A stretch of 43,382 bases of DNA from the NCBI RefSeq assembly GCF_007992435.1, contig NZ_BKAG01000058.1:1-43382 (forward strand), read 5' to 3'. Shown here in pieces: positions 9,016 to 16,220 of this stretch (positions within the stretch are counted from its first letter, which is position 1; every line of letters starts with the position of its first letter). This DNA is from Prosthecobacter gellanilyticus. GTDB taxonomy: Bacteria > Verrucomicrobiota > Verrucomicrobiia > Verrucomicrobiales > Verrucomicrobiaceae. The notes below the pieces were generated by a model. The model made no database searches, was not told the DNA's origin, and saw only the letters and a program-made list of their open reading frames with translations. The position numbers and the translations under genes are program-made.

Positions 9016-9228
9016 ATGACCCGTCCTGAAGCCATCCAGCACATCCGTGAAGCCGCGAAGAACATCGCCCTGCAGATGATGAAAATCCATCCGGCCCTGC
9101 CACATCTGAAGGACGAGGAGACCATGAAAGAGAGCCTCAAGGCTCTGCATGAGATGACTGTGCATCTCGAGACCATCAAGAAGAAGATCGGCCGCCTCGA
9201 AAAGCAGGACGACAGCACTCTCCTCTGA
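9016..9228 (+). CDS. Small hypothetical charged helical protein
   Basis: A 70-residue protein from the ATG at 9016, beginning MTRPEAIQHIREAAKNIAL. It is highly charged and alpha-helical in character, with a predicted coiled-coil-like C-terminal half (HEMTVHLETIKKKIGRLEKQ). No signal peptide or membrane segment is visible. A longer frame from 8971 would add 15 residues that overlap the intergenic control region and look non-coding. It is divergent from the LysR gene, an arrangement typical of a regulated target. No family was recognised. Confidence 0.6.
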   Translation: MTRPEAIQHIREAAKNIALQMMKIHPALPHLKDEETMKESLKALHEMTVHLETIKKKIGRLEKQDDSTLL

Positions 9229-9236
9229 CCCGGCGT

Positions 9237-9258
9237 AGCGGCAGGCGTCAGCATGCCG
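9237..9258. repeat. Short palindromic repeat, copy 1 of 2
   Basis: A 22-base sequence containing GGCAGGCGTCAGCATGCC, flanked by complementary bases so that CGGCA pairs with TGCCG. An identical copy lies 65 bases downstream. Both sit in the gap between the convergent small gene and the GntR gene, where a REP-like or terminator-like structure is common. Confidence 0.75.
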
Positions 9259-9301
9259 AGATATGGGTTAGCAGCACAATCATCACGCCAAGGTTTGAGG
9301 C

Positions 9302-9323
9302 AGCGGCAGGCGTCAGCATGCCG
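9302..9323. repeat. Short palindromic repeat, copy 2 of 2
   Basis: Identical over 22 bases to the copy at 9237-9258 and in the same orientation. It lies just beyond the stop codon of the GntR gene at 9334. Its hairpin could contribute to transcription termination, but no clear T-run follows it on either strand. Confidence 0.75.
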
Positions 9324-9333
9324 CCTTCCGCGA

Positions 9334-10026
9334 TCACTTCAGCGTCTCTGCGAACTTCTGGTAGTGCTCCACCGCTGTCTGATTGTGCCTCGCCAGCAAG
9401 GGGCCGAGCTTCGCCGCCTCCTTGTTTTTCAGCGCATTGACGATGGCCCGATGATCCTGGTTCGCCGCCACCATGTCAGGCGGCTGCGCCAAGGGGAAAG
9501 CGCTGCGGTGCAGGCGCTCCCACTCGGTCAAAAGAGACTGCAATGTCTGCTCCACTCTCGTGAACCCACCGATACGGCAGGGGAGCAGATGGAACTCACG
9601 GTTGGCGGCTTCGAAGCCTGCGCGATCACCCTTCTGCGCGCTGCTTTCCATCTTCTTGAGCAGCGCTTCCAGCTCCAGGAGATTACCTTCCGCCAGATGC
9701 GGCAGGCATTGCACGGCTGAGATGCCCTCCAGCGCGCCGAGCATGGCAAAGATCTCCCCCAGTGAGGCCACGTCCACCATGGTCACGCGCACGCCGGTGT
9801 GCGGGGTGATCTCCACCAGCCGCTCAGACTGGAGCTGGCGCAGCGCCTCACGCACGGGGATGATGCTGACCTGAAAGCGCTTCGCCAGGGAGTCGATCAC
9901 GATCGCTTCCCCGGGTTTGAGCGCGCCGTTCAGGATCTCCGTCCGCAGCGCCTCATACACCGCCCGCTGCTTCGTGGGGACGTTGGCAGAGGCGAGGGGC
10001 AGGGCAGCTCGTGGGCGGGCGGGCAT
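9334..10026 (-). CDS. GntR-family transcriptional regulator, FCD (FadR) subfamily
   Basis: A 230-residue regulator. The N-terminal winged helix-turn-helix is at about residues 15-80 (TKQRAVYEALRTEILNG, SLAKRFQVSIIPVREALRQL). The C-terminal all-helical FCD domain covers about residues 90-225, with conserved histidines (REFHLLPC, NQDHRAIVNAL, ARHNQTAVEHY) that commonly bind a metal and effector. The start at 10026 (MPARPRAAL) gives normal family length, while upstream extension runs into dnaG on the other strand. Such proteins sense carboxylates or sugar acids. The regulon cannot be assigned because the divergent neighbour is dnaG. Confidence 0.9.
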   Translation of the reverse strand: MPARPRAALPLASANVPTKQRAVYEALRTEILNGALKPGEAIVIDSLAKRFQVSIIPVREALRQLQSERLVEITPHTGVRVTMVDVASLGEIFAMLGALEGISAVQCLPHLAEGNLLELEALLKKMESSAQKGDRAGFEAANREFHLLPCRIGGFTRVEQTLQSLLTEWERLHRSAFPLAQPPDMVAANQDHRAIVNALKNKEAAKLGPLLARHNQTAVEHYQKFAETLK

Positions 10027-10128
10027 GTACAGGAGAGTCTTTGGCGTCAATCCGGCCTCTAGGCAACTCTCTTGCCACTCCCTCTTGAGTTTGCCAGGAT
10101 TCACGGCTCTCTCGTCCCTCCCCAGTTC

Positions 10129-11943
10129 ATGTCCCGCGTCCCCGAAGAAACCCTCCAGCAGATCCTGGCCTCCACAGACATCGTGGACCTGATCGGCCGT
10201 ACGGTGAAGCTGCGCCGCGCCGGGACGAACTGGGTGGGCCTCTGCCCCTTCCACAACGAAAAGAGCCCCTCCTTCAATGTCCGGCCTTCCACGAACTCCT
10301 ACCACTGCTTTGGCTGCGGGGCAGGGGGGAATGCCTTCCGCTTCCTGATGAACAATGAGGGCCTGACCTTCATGGAAGCCGTGAAACGCCTGGGTGATTC
10401 CGCCGGCATCCGCATCCAGGAAGAGGTCTGGGATGCCAATGCTGAAAAGGAGGCGAAGCACCGCACACAGCTCATCCGCGTGCATCAGGAGATTGCGGAG
10501 TGGTATCACCAGCTGCTCATGAAAAGCCCGCTGGCTGCCGCGGCGCGGGATTATTTGAAAGGACGTGGCATCAACTCCGCCGTCGCCAAAAACTGGCTGC
10601 TCGGGTATTCACCGACGAACAGCCAGCTCATGCGCCAGTGGGCCACAGAACAGAAGTTTGGCAGGCAGATCCTCATTGATGCTGGCATCCTCATTTTCAG
10701 CGAGGAGCGTGGCGATGCCTACCCCCGCTTCCGCGACCGGCTCATGTTCCCCATCCGCAATGACAATGGTGATGTCATTGCCTTCAGTGGTCGTCTGCTC
10801 CAGGCCGATGCCAAGGCGGCGAAGTACCTGAACTCGCCTGAGACGCCCATCTTCAGCAAGAGCAAGGTCCTCTTCGGCTTTGACCGCGCCAAGCGGAACA
10901 TCTCCAAGGCTGGACGAACGATTGTATGTGAGGGGCAGATTGATACCCTCATGCTCCACGAGGCTGGCTTTACCAACGCTATCGCTGGTCAAGGCACCGC
11001 GTTTACTGAGGTGCACGCAAAGCATTTGAAGCGTTTAGCGGACGAAATCGTGCTTTGCTATGATTCGGACAATGCAGGTTTAAAGGCTGCGGAACGTGCC
11101 TTTCAGGTTCTTGCTCCCACAGGGTTGGTAATAAAGGTAGCGGGCTTGCCGCGAGGAGAAGATCCCGATTCTCTTCTTAGGAAGGAAGGTGCCGAAGCCT
11201 TTTCAAAGAGAATTGAGGCAGCCGAGTACTTCATCGATTTCCAACTAGAGCACTTGGCTCGCACAAGAGACCTTAATGACATGGGACAAAAGGTTAAAGT
11301 GGTCCAAGAGATGGCAGTGAATGTTCACTTGTTCCCAGAACCTGTGAAAAAGCAGGCAACCATCATGAGAGTTGCCTACAAACTTGGGCTATCGGAAGAG
11401 GTTGTCAGAAATTTTGTGGAGCGTTCGCAATTGAAGGCAGAGCGTAAGGGTTCAAAAACGGACCAGCCGACTCAAACTTCTGGTCAGCAAATTATCGCAG
11501 CCCAAGACAAAAATGCTCTCGACATTGTCCGTCTTGCGTTGGCGGATGCCCAAGTTTTGGATTGGCTGCGACACCAAGAGCATGACGAGGTTCTCAGGGA
11601 CGTCCCTGGTACCGAGTTGCTAGCTCTGGTTTGGCGGGGGAAGTTTGACTCAGTTGACCCCGTAGCGGTGAATGTCTACCTCACCACCCTCCAGCCGGAC
11701 GAGGAGTCCGCACTGAACCAGCTTTTGCACGAATCTAGTGCTTCGGGCGGGCTGGCGGCAGCGGAGCACGCTTTTGGCGCTCTAGAGCTAACTCGGCTGC
11801 AAATGCTCAAACTACGCCTGCAGACCCACCTCAAACAACCCGGCCTAACCCCGGAAGACATTGCCGAGCTACAACGAGAAATCTGGGCCCTGCACCAGGA
11901 AATCAACAAAGTGCAGCAGCAAATGGTCAAACGGGAGATGTAG
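10129..11943 (+). CDS. dnaG: DNA primase
   Basis: A 604-residue primase that makes RNA primers for replication. The N-terminal zinc finger (ligands C39, H42, C60, C63 in LCPFHNEKSPSF and YHCFGCGAGG) is followed by the RNA-polymerase core. The Toprim subdomain has catalytic E268 (IVCEGQID) and the D312-S-D314 motif. The C-terminal helicase-binding region is poorly conserved, as is normal. The start at 10129 begins with MSRVPEETLQQIL, matching the family, and discards a 19-residue upstream extension. Synonymous codon choice changes abruptly near 10,915 (TTA, GTA, ATA, AGA and AT-ending codons become common) and returns to the local GC-rich style near 11,670. This suggests recombination with a diverged allele. 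rseP follows 135 bases downstream instead of the usual rpoD. Confidence 0.96.
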   Translation: MSRVPEETLQQILASTDIVDLIGRTVKLRRAGTNWVGLCPFHNEKSPSFNVRPSTNSYHCFGCGAGGNAFRFLMNNEGLTFMEAVKRLGDSAGIRIQEEVWDANAEKEAKHRTQLIRVHQEIAEWYHQLLMKSPLAAAARDYLKGRGINSAVAKNWLLGYSPTNSQLMRQWATEQKFGRQILIDAGILIFSEERGDAYPRFRDRLMFPIRNDNGDVIAFSGRLLQADAKAAKYLNSPETPIFSKSKVLFGFDRAKRNISKAGRTIVCEGQIDTLMLHEAGFTNAIAGQGTAFTEVHAKHLKRLADEIVLCYDSDNAGLKAAERAFQVLAPTGLVIKVAGLPRGEDPDSLLRKEGAEAFSKRIEAAEYFIDFQLEHLARTRDLNDMGQKVKVVQEMAVNVHLFPEPVKKQATIMRVAYKLGLSEEVVRNFVERSQLKAERKGSKTDQPTQTSGQQIIAAQDKNALDIVRLALADAQVLDWLRHQEHDEVLRDVPGTELLALVWRGKFDSVDPVAVNVYLTTLQPDEESALNQLLHESSASGGLAAAEHAFGALELTRLQMLKLRLQTHLKQPGLTPEDIAELQREIWALHQEINKVQQQMVKREM

Positions 11944-12078
11944 AGGCGTAAAAGTCCCGGGATGTGAGATTTTCGCGTTCCCTCCATCTGCCCATTGCCG
12001 AGTTGGAGGTGGGTGGTAGCTTTCCGTTCTCCTTCCACGCCCCCTGGCGCTCTTTTCCCTGACCTCGTCCCCCCCTGC

Positions 12079-13605
12079 ATGTCCTGGCTCTCTTCCCTTG
12101 GCCCCGTCGGTGAAGCCCTCTACTTCATCATCCTGATTTTCGAAGTCCTGCTCGTCTTCAATCTGATGATTCTCGTCCACGAGTGGGGCCATTTCCTGGC
12201 CGCCCGCTGGCGGGGCCTGAAGGTGGAGGCCTTCCAGATCTGGTTCGGCAAGCCTCTCTGGAAGAAGACCATCAATGGCGTGCAGTATGGACTCGGCTGC
12301 ATCCCGGCCGGTGGCTTTGTCAAGCTTCCCCAGATGGCTCCCATGGATGCCATCGAGGGTGAAAGCTCCAGCACAGAGCCCCTGCCTCCCATCAGTCCGC
12401 TGGACAAGATCATCGTCGCCTTCGCCGGCCCGCTTTTCAGCTTCATGCTCGCCTGCTTCTTTGCCGTTTTCGTCTGCTGGCTGGGCAAGCCTGAGAGCGA
12501 GCCCTTGGTCACCACCACCATTGGTTATGTGGTGAAGGATGGCCCCGCTGGCAAAGCCGGTCTCAAGCCTGGAGATAAGATCCTGAGCATCGATGGCCAG
12601 CCAATCAAGCGCTTCGAGGGTATGACCACGGACACCGTCACCTGGAACGTTATCTCCAGTGAGGGCAAGACCATCCAGTTCAAGGTCGAGCGTGATGGCC
12701 AGGCTCTGGCACCGATCGATGTGGATCCTACTGCCTGGCCACCTGAGGACAAGAAAGAGGAGAAGCCCAAGACTTGGTTCCAGAAGGTCTTCAGCTTCAT
12801 CTTTGATCGTCCGCCCCTGCGCAAGATCGGCATCACCGGCAAGGAAGTGCCCATGATTGGCGAAGTCATGCCCCATGGACCTGCTGACGATGCTGGACTG
12901 CAGGTGGAGGATGAACTCCTTTCCGTGGATGGCCAGCCCCTGCTCCACAAGGCTCAGTTCTCCGATTACATCGAGACCCGTGCCGATCAGCCCATCCAGG
13001 TCATCATTCGCCGAAAAGACAAGGAGAGTGCCGCGAGCAAGGAGAGCACGATCACAGTCACTCCGCGCCTGCCTGACAAGCGTCCAACGACTTGGACCAT
13101 GCCGTTGGCCGGCTTCAAATGGCACCCCACCGGTGCTCGTAAACTGGCGCATCCAAGTGTGTGGGCGCAGGTTTCAGGTTCCGCCAAGGCACTTGTCAGC
13201 ATGATTCAGAAGCTTGTGACATCGAGCTCAGACATCAGCCCCGCCCACATGAGCGGCCCCATCGGCATTGGCCGTGTGTATTACAATCTTCTTCAGGACT
13301 CGGAAGCCCTGCTTCAGGTCCTCTGGTTCAGCGTCGTGCTGAACGTGAACCTTGCGCTCATGAACCTGCTGCCGTTCCCGGTGCTGGACGGCGGCCATAT
13401 TGTCATGGGCATTGGCGAGGCCATCCGCGGTCGTCCACCTCGCGGACGCATCCTTGAGTTCATCCAGACTGCCTGCGTGCTCGGTCTCCTTTGCTTCTTC
13501 GTCTTCGTGACCCTCAAGGACACGGGAGACATCCTTCCCGGTGGCGGCAAGAACCCGGCTGATGAGATCAGCTGGCTGCCCAAAGACCAGCGCACAGCGA
13601 AGTAA
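12079..13605 (+). CDS. rseP: RseP-type site-2 intramembrane zinc metalloprotease
   Basis: A 508-residue membrane protease of the S2P family. Catalytic zinc site H34-E35-x-x-H38 lies in the first transmembrane helix (LVHEWGHFLA). The third ligand D437 lies in the PVLDGG motif near the C-terminus. Two PDZ domains lie between, at about residues 150-220 and 245-330, each with a GDxILSIDGQ-like or DELLSVDGQ-like binding loop. Family members cleave transmembrane anti-sigma factors or signal peptide remnants to release envelope-stress sigma factors. This fits a genome with ECF sigma factors and a membrane-fused sigma protein (36900-38453), but no direct link is shown. The start at 12079 gives an N-terminus that leads straight into the first helix. 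Confidence 0.93.
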   Translation: MSWLSSLGPVGEALYFIILIFEVLLVFNLMILVHEWGHFLAARWRGLKVEAFQIWFGKPLWKKTINGVQYGLGCIPAGGFVKLPQMAPMDAIEGESSSTEPLPPISPLDKIIVAFAGPLFSFMLACFFAVFVCWLGKPESEPLVTTTIGYVVKDGPAGKAGLKPGDKILSIDGQPIKRFEGMTTDTVTWNVISSEGKTIQFKVERDGQALAPIDVDPTAWPPEDKKEEKPKTWFQKVFSFIFDRPPLRKIGITGKEVPMIGEVMPHGPADDAGLQVEDELLSVDGQPLLHKAQFSDYIETRADQPIQVIIRRKDKESAASKESTITVTPRLPDKRPTTWTMPLAGFKWHPTGARKLAHPSVWAQVSGSAKALVSMIQKLVTSSSDISPAHMSGPIGIGRVYYNLLQDSEALLQVLWFSVVLNVNLALMNLLPFPVLDGGHIVMGIGEAIRGRPPRGRILEFIQTACVLGLLCFFVFVTLKDTGDILPGGGKNPADEISWLPKDQRTAK

Positions 13606-13612
13606 CACAGCC

Positions 13613-13690
13613 CCGAAGTTGCGATAGCGTCCCGGAGTGCGGTGGCAGAGAGGCTGGGAGCAACCGTGCCTCGTCGACACCGCTCTCGTG
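13613..13690. repeat. Intergenic hairpin repeat, family also found at the right end of the window
   Basis: The element starts CCGAAGTTGCGATAGCGTCC and contains complementary arms GCGGTG (13639-13644) and CACCGC (13678-13683) around an inner loop. A sequence starting CCGAAGTCGCGGAGCGTCC appears at 43364 and runs out of the window. It lies just after the rseP stop codon. Confidence 0.6.
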
Positions 13691-13790
13691 CGCACCCAGC
13701 GTCCTCCATCTTCAAAGGATCCCGTGCGCGCCTAACAGGTGATGCGAAAATTCTTGGCATGGAGAAACACAAGCGCGTCCTCTCTCTAAG

Positions 13791-13877
13791 CCTCTGTGTC
13801 CCTCTGTGACCTCTGTGGTGAAAAGCGTCACGCCTCATCCCTGCCGGCTCCATCATTCGTGTCTCTTCGTGGTTAAA
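13791..13877. repeat. Tandem CTCTGTG repeat and associated CTTCGTGG motif
   Basis: Bases 13791-13823 contain three 9-base units built on CTCTGTG (13792-13818), followed 30 bases later by TTCGTGTCTCTTCGTGGTTA (13856-13875). Read on the minus strand, both parts give the ACCACAGAGG and ACCACGAAG type strings that recur as dispersed intergenic repeats in many planctomycete and verrucomicrobial genomes. That recurrence is recalled, not searched. No coding function is assigned. Confidence 0.6.
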
Positions 13878-13890
13878 GAACCTCTCCACG

Positions 13891-13921
13891 AAAAAGCGTG
13901 TCCCGTCACCGAGACACGCTT
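13891..13921 (-). terminator. Rho-independent terminator of the isomerase-like gene
   Basis: On the minus strand a perfect 9-base-pair stem AAGCGTGTC/GACACGCTT with a 10-base loop is followed directly by a run of Ts. It begins 17 bases after the stop codon at 13939, the expected place for a factor-independent terminator. Confidence 0.8.
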
Positions 13922-13938
13922 CATTCAAAGATCGCTGA

Positions 13939-14877
13939 TCAATGCATCTCCACCGCCACCTCGCCGAGGCCGCCGCGGAAGTAGTTGAACTGCACATTCG
14001 GATGATCCGCCAGCAGTGACATCGGCACGCTGCTGTCCACCAGGCGCTTCGAGATCATCAGCGCCGTCAGGCGCTGACCCAGCGGGTTGTCATGCTTGCC
14101 CGCATGCCAGATGCTCACCTTCTCGGCCATCCAGGTTTCCTTTGGCCCCACCGTGATCGCCATCTTCGGCACCATGGTGATGTTCCCGCCGCCAGACGTG
14201 CGCGCATTCTGCGCCAGTGTGATCGGGTGCAGGTCCACGATGCGCGTGCCTAGTTTTCGATACTCTGCCGCAGGTGGTGGCTCGTTCTTCCATTTGCCGG
14301 TACGCTTGAGCGGATCATTGAAAGCCCAGTGCTTGATGTCACCCTGGCCGCCCTGCATCACAATGCAGCGCACACCCGAGCTCCAGCTCTTGATGAACGG
14401 CGCCGTGTCCGCTTTTGGGAAATGCAGCTGCGTGTCCGGCATCACCAGCTTCTTCTGGATACGGTCAAAGCACATCTCACGGTCCGCCTTCTCAAAGGAC
14501 AGTGGATGATCCATGCTCACTTCCTTCTTCGTGTCTGGATCATACCATTCATCCATGCCCCAGAAGTGCCCGTCCTTGATGGACATGCCCAGTTCATTGA
14601 TCAGACGGGCCACCAGCGGCAGTTGCTCCGTGGGGCCGATCGGCCCGCAGATGCCCGCTGGATTGTCCGGCGTGGCCTGGCGCCAGGCGTGGATGTACTC
14701 CAGCGCCTCGGCCAGGTAAAACTCCTCCAGCGTGTCATACATGACCACCTTGAAACCGGGGCGCGAAAGCTGCCGCAGGTCGCGCTCGGTAAGCCGGGCG
14801 GCATCATTGATCAGAGAGTTGTCCAGAGTGGTATAGTCCCACCAGTCGGGAGCGATGTGGCTGAGCTTGCGTGACAT
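13939..14877 (-). CDS. Glucosamine-6-phosphate deaminase/isomerase-like protein
   Basis: A 312-residue protein related to NagB and 6-phosphogluconolactonase. The start at 14877 (MSRKLSHIAPDWW) is preferred to an upstream ATG that adds an unlikely leader. The NagB-type motif GMDEW at residues 107-111 holds D109, the counterpart of the catalytic Asp of FNMDEY. The second motif reads GDIKHWAFNDP (residues 179-189), against DGHIAFNEP in NagB. It therefore carries one extra residue and Asp188 replaces the catalytic Glu. The ITVG segment and GQRLTALM region are also conserved. Known NagB converts glucosamine-6-phosphate to fructose-6-phosphate and ammonia. Whether this variant has that activity is uncertain. 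It ends in its own terminator and appears monocistronic. Confidence 0.8.
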   Translation of the reverse strand: MSRKLSHIAPDWWDYTTLDNSLINDAARLTERDLRQLSRPGFKVVMYDTLEEFYLAEALEYIHAWRQATPDNPAGICGPIGPTEQLPLVARLINELGMSIKDGHFWGMDEWYDPDTKKEVSMDHPLSFEKADREMCFDRIQKKLVMPDTQLHFPKADTAPFIKSWSSGVRCIVMQGGQGDIKHWAFNDPLKRTGKWKNEPPPAAEYRKLGTRIVDLHPITLAQNARTSGGGNITMVPKMAITVGPKETWMAEKVSIWHAGKHDNPLGQRLTALMISKRLVDSSVPMSLLADHPNVQFNYFRGGLGEVAVEMH

Positions 14878-15022
14878 GGGATGAATGTTCTGAGGTTGAA
14901 AGTGAAAGAAAAAGACGGGCACCGTGCCCCGGATATATCGAGTTTGAAGGGGGACGGGTCTCTTTGCCAAGCCTGATCGGGCCTAGTGTGATATTTTCAT
15001 CCTCACCCGGTGTTTTTTTGCG

Positions 15023-15052
15023 TTGACGTCACGAATGGCATCGCGATAGATA
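15023..15052 (+). promoter_or_regulatory. Likely sigma-70 promoter of tRNA-Ser
   Basis: TTGACG at 15023-15028 is followed after 18 bases by TAGATA at 15047-15052. This pair lies 35 bases upstream of the tRNA. The leader between them and the tRNA contains a small hairpin with arms ACCCGC and GCGGGT. Confidence 0.55.
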
Positions 15053-15086
15053 ACGCTCGTTCACCCGCCAAGCGCGGGTACGTTTT

Positions 15087-15177
15087 GGTGAGGTGGCTGA
15101 GTGGTCGAAAGCACATCTTTGCTAAAGATGCGTAGCCTTATCCGCTACCGAGGGTTCGAATCCCTCCCTCACCGCCA
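15087..15177 (+). tRNA. tRNA-Ser (anticodon GCT), CCA encoded
   Basis: The acceptor stem GGTGAGG pairs with CCTCACC. The anticodon arm has stem CATCT/AGATG and loop TTGCTAA, with anticodon GCT at 15121-15123. A long variable arm (GTAGC/GCTAC) marks a class II tRNA, and the T arm has GAGGG/CCCTC around TTCGAAT. The discriminator base is G and the CCA end is encoded at 15175-15177. It decodes AGC and AGU serine codons. Confidence 0.97.
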
Positions 15178-15413
15178 TTCTTCGCCGACCTCACCAAGAC
15201 GAAGAACAACCTCCGAAGCTCGCAGAGCGAAGGATGGGCTCCACCTATTGCCGCCCGGCTTCGAATGGCACACCCATGGATCGACAAGGCGGACAAGCCT
15301 GTGCACACCACAAGGCATTTGGTAGAGAGCAGCGAAAGCCTCGCCTTGCCTCTTCAAATGGAGATCAAACTCACTCTGAGAGTGAGCTCAAACCACCCCA
15401 CCACCCCGCTCTC

Positions 15414-16220
15414 TCAAGCGTCTGTGTGATGGGAGAAGTCCAGCAGCTCCAGGATGTCTCCACGTAGCTTCAAAAACTCAGGACTGCTGCGCTGCCGCGG
15501 ACGCGGAAGGTTCACATCGATGATGCGCTCGATCCGCCCTGGGCGTGGTGACATGATCACGATGCGGTCACTCATGTAGATGGCCTCATCGATGTCATGC
15601 GTAACAAAAAGCATGGTCGTGCGCCGTGTCTGCCACAGCCGCAGCACCTCGTCCTGCATGCGCATGCGGGTGAAGGCATCCAGCGCTCCCAGGGGTTCAT
15701 CCAGCAAAAGAATTTTTGGATGATTGATCAGCGCACGGGCCAGCGCCACACGCTGCGCCATGCCACCTGACAGATGATGCGGAAAGCTGTCCGCAAAGCC
15801 TTCGAGTCCCACGAGCCGGATGTACTCATCCACCTCATGCGCCTTCTGCTGCAGCACACCCCGGGCCACCAGACCAGCCTGCACATTGCGGCGGACTGTG
15901 AGCCAGGGAAACAGATTCGGATCCTGGAAGACCAGCCCGCGGCTCGCTTCAGGACCCGTGATCGGTTCGGTGCCCACCAGCAGTTCTCCCGCGCTCGGTG
16001 TGTCCAGGCTGGCGATCAATCGCAGCAGCGTGGACTTCCCGCAGCCGCTCGGACCTACGAGCGAGACCAGCTCGCCCGAGCCCACTTCCAGCGAGGCGGA
16101 CTTCAGAGCGATGAACTCCGTGCCATCAGGGCTGAGGAAGCGCTTGCTCACATCACACACGCGCAAGGACGAGCCTTCGGCAGTGACATTGGAAGTTGTC
16201 GATGTCTGAGATGCAGCCAT
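15414..16220 (-). CDS. ABC transporter ATP-binding protein (nitrate/sulfonate/taurine type)
   Basis: A 268-residue ATPase. Walker A is GPSGCGKST at residues 56-64; the Q-loop VFQDPNLFPWLTV is typical of the SsuB/TauB/NrtD group. The signature LSGGMAQRVALARAL, Walker B ILLLDEPLGALDA and the H-loop VTHDIDEA are all intact. It energises the permease encoded just upstream. The ATG at 16220 overlaps the permease stop codon by one base (TAATG), indicating translational coupling; an ATG two codons further upstream is possible. Substrate class is nitrate, sulfonate, taurine or a pyrimidine-like compound. Confidence 0.93.
   Translation of the reverse strand: MAASQTSTTSNVTAEGSSLRVCDVSKRFLSPDGTEFIALKSASLEVGSGELVSLVGPSGCGKSTLLRLIASLDTPSAGELLVGTEPITGPEASRGLVFQDPNLFPWLTVRRNVQAGLVARGVLQQKAHEVDEYIRLVGLEGFADSFPHHLSGGMAQRVALARALINHPKILLLDEPLGALDAFTRMRMQDEVLRLWQTRRTTMLFVTHDIDEAIYMSDRIVIMSPRPGRIERIIDVNLPRPRQRSSPEFLKLRGDILELLDFSHHTDA

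Noticed and set aside
11869..13152. Long minus-strand open frame opposite dnaG and rseP
   Set aside because: It covers clear primase and RseP sequences in antisense and contains no recognisable domain.
15370..15386. CTCACTCT/AGAGTGAG palindrome as terminator of the ABC operon
   Set aside because: The centre is a single base, so a hairpin loop is strained, and only three Ts follow on the minus strand.
15178..15413. Integrated element or attachment site downstream of tRNA-Ser
   Set aside because: No repeat of the tRNA 3' end, integrase or other mobile gene was found nearby.
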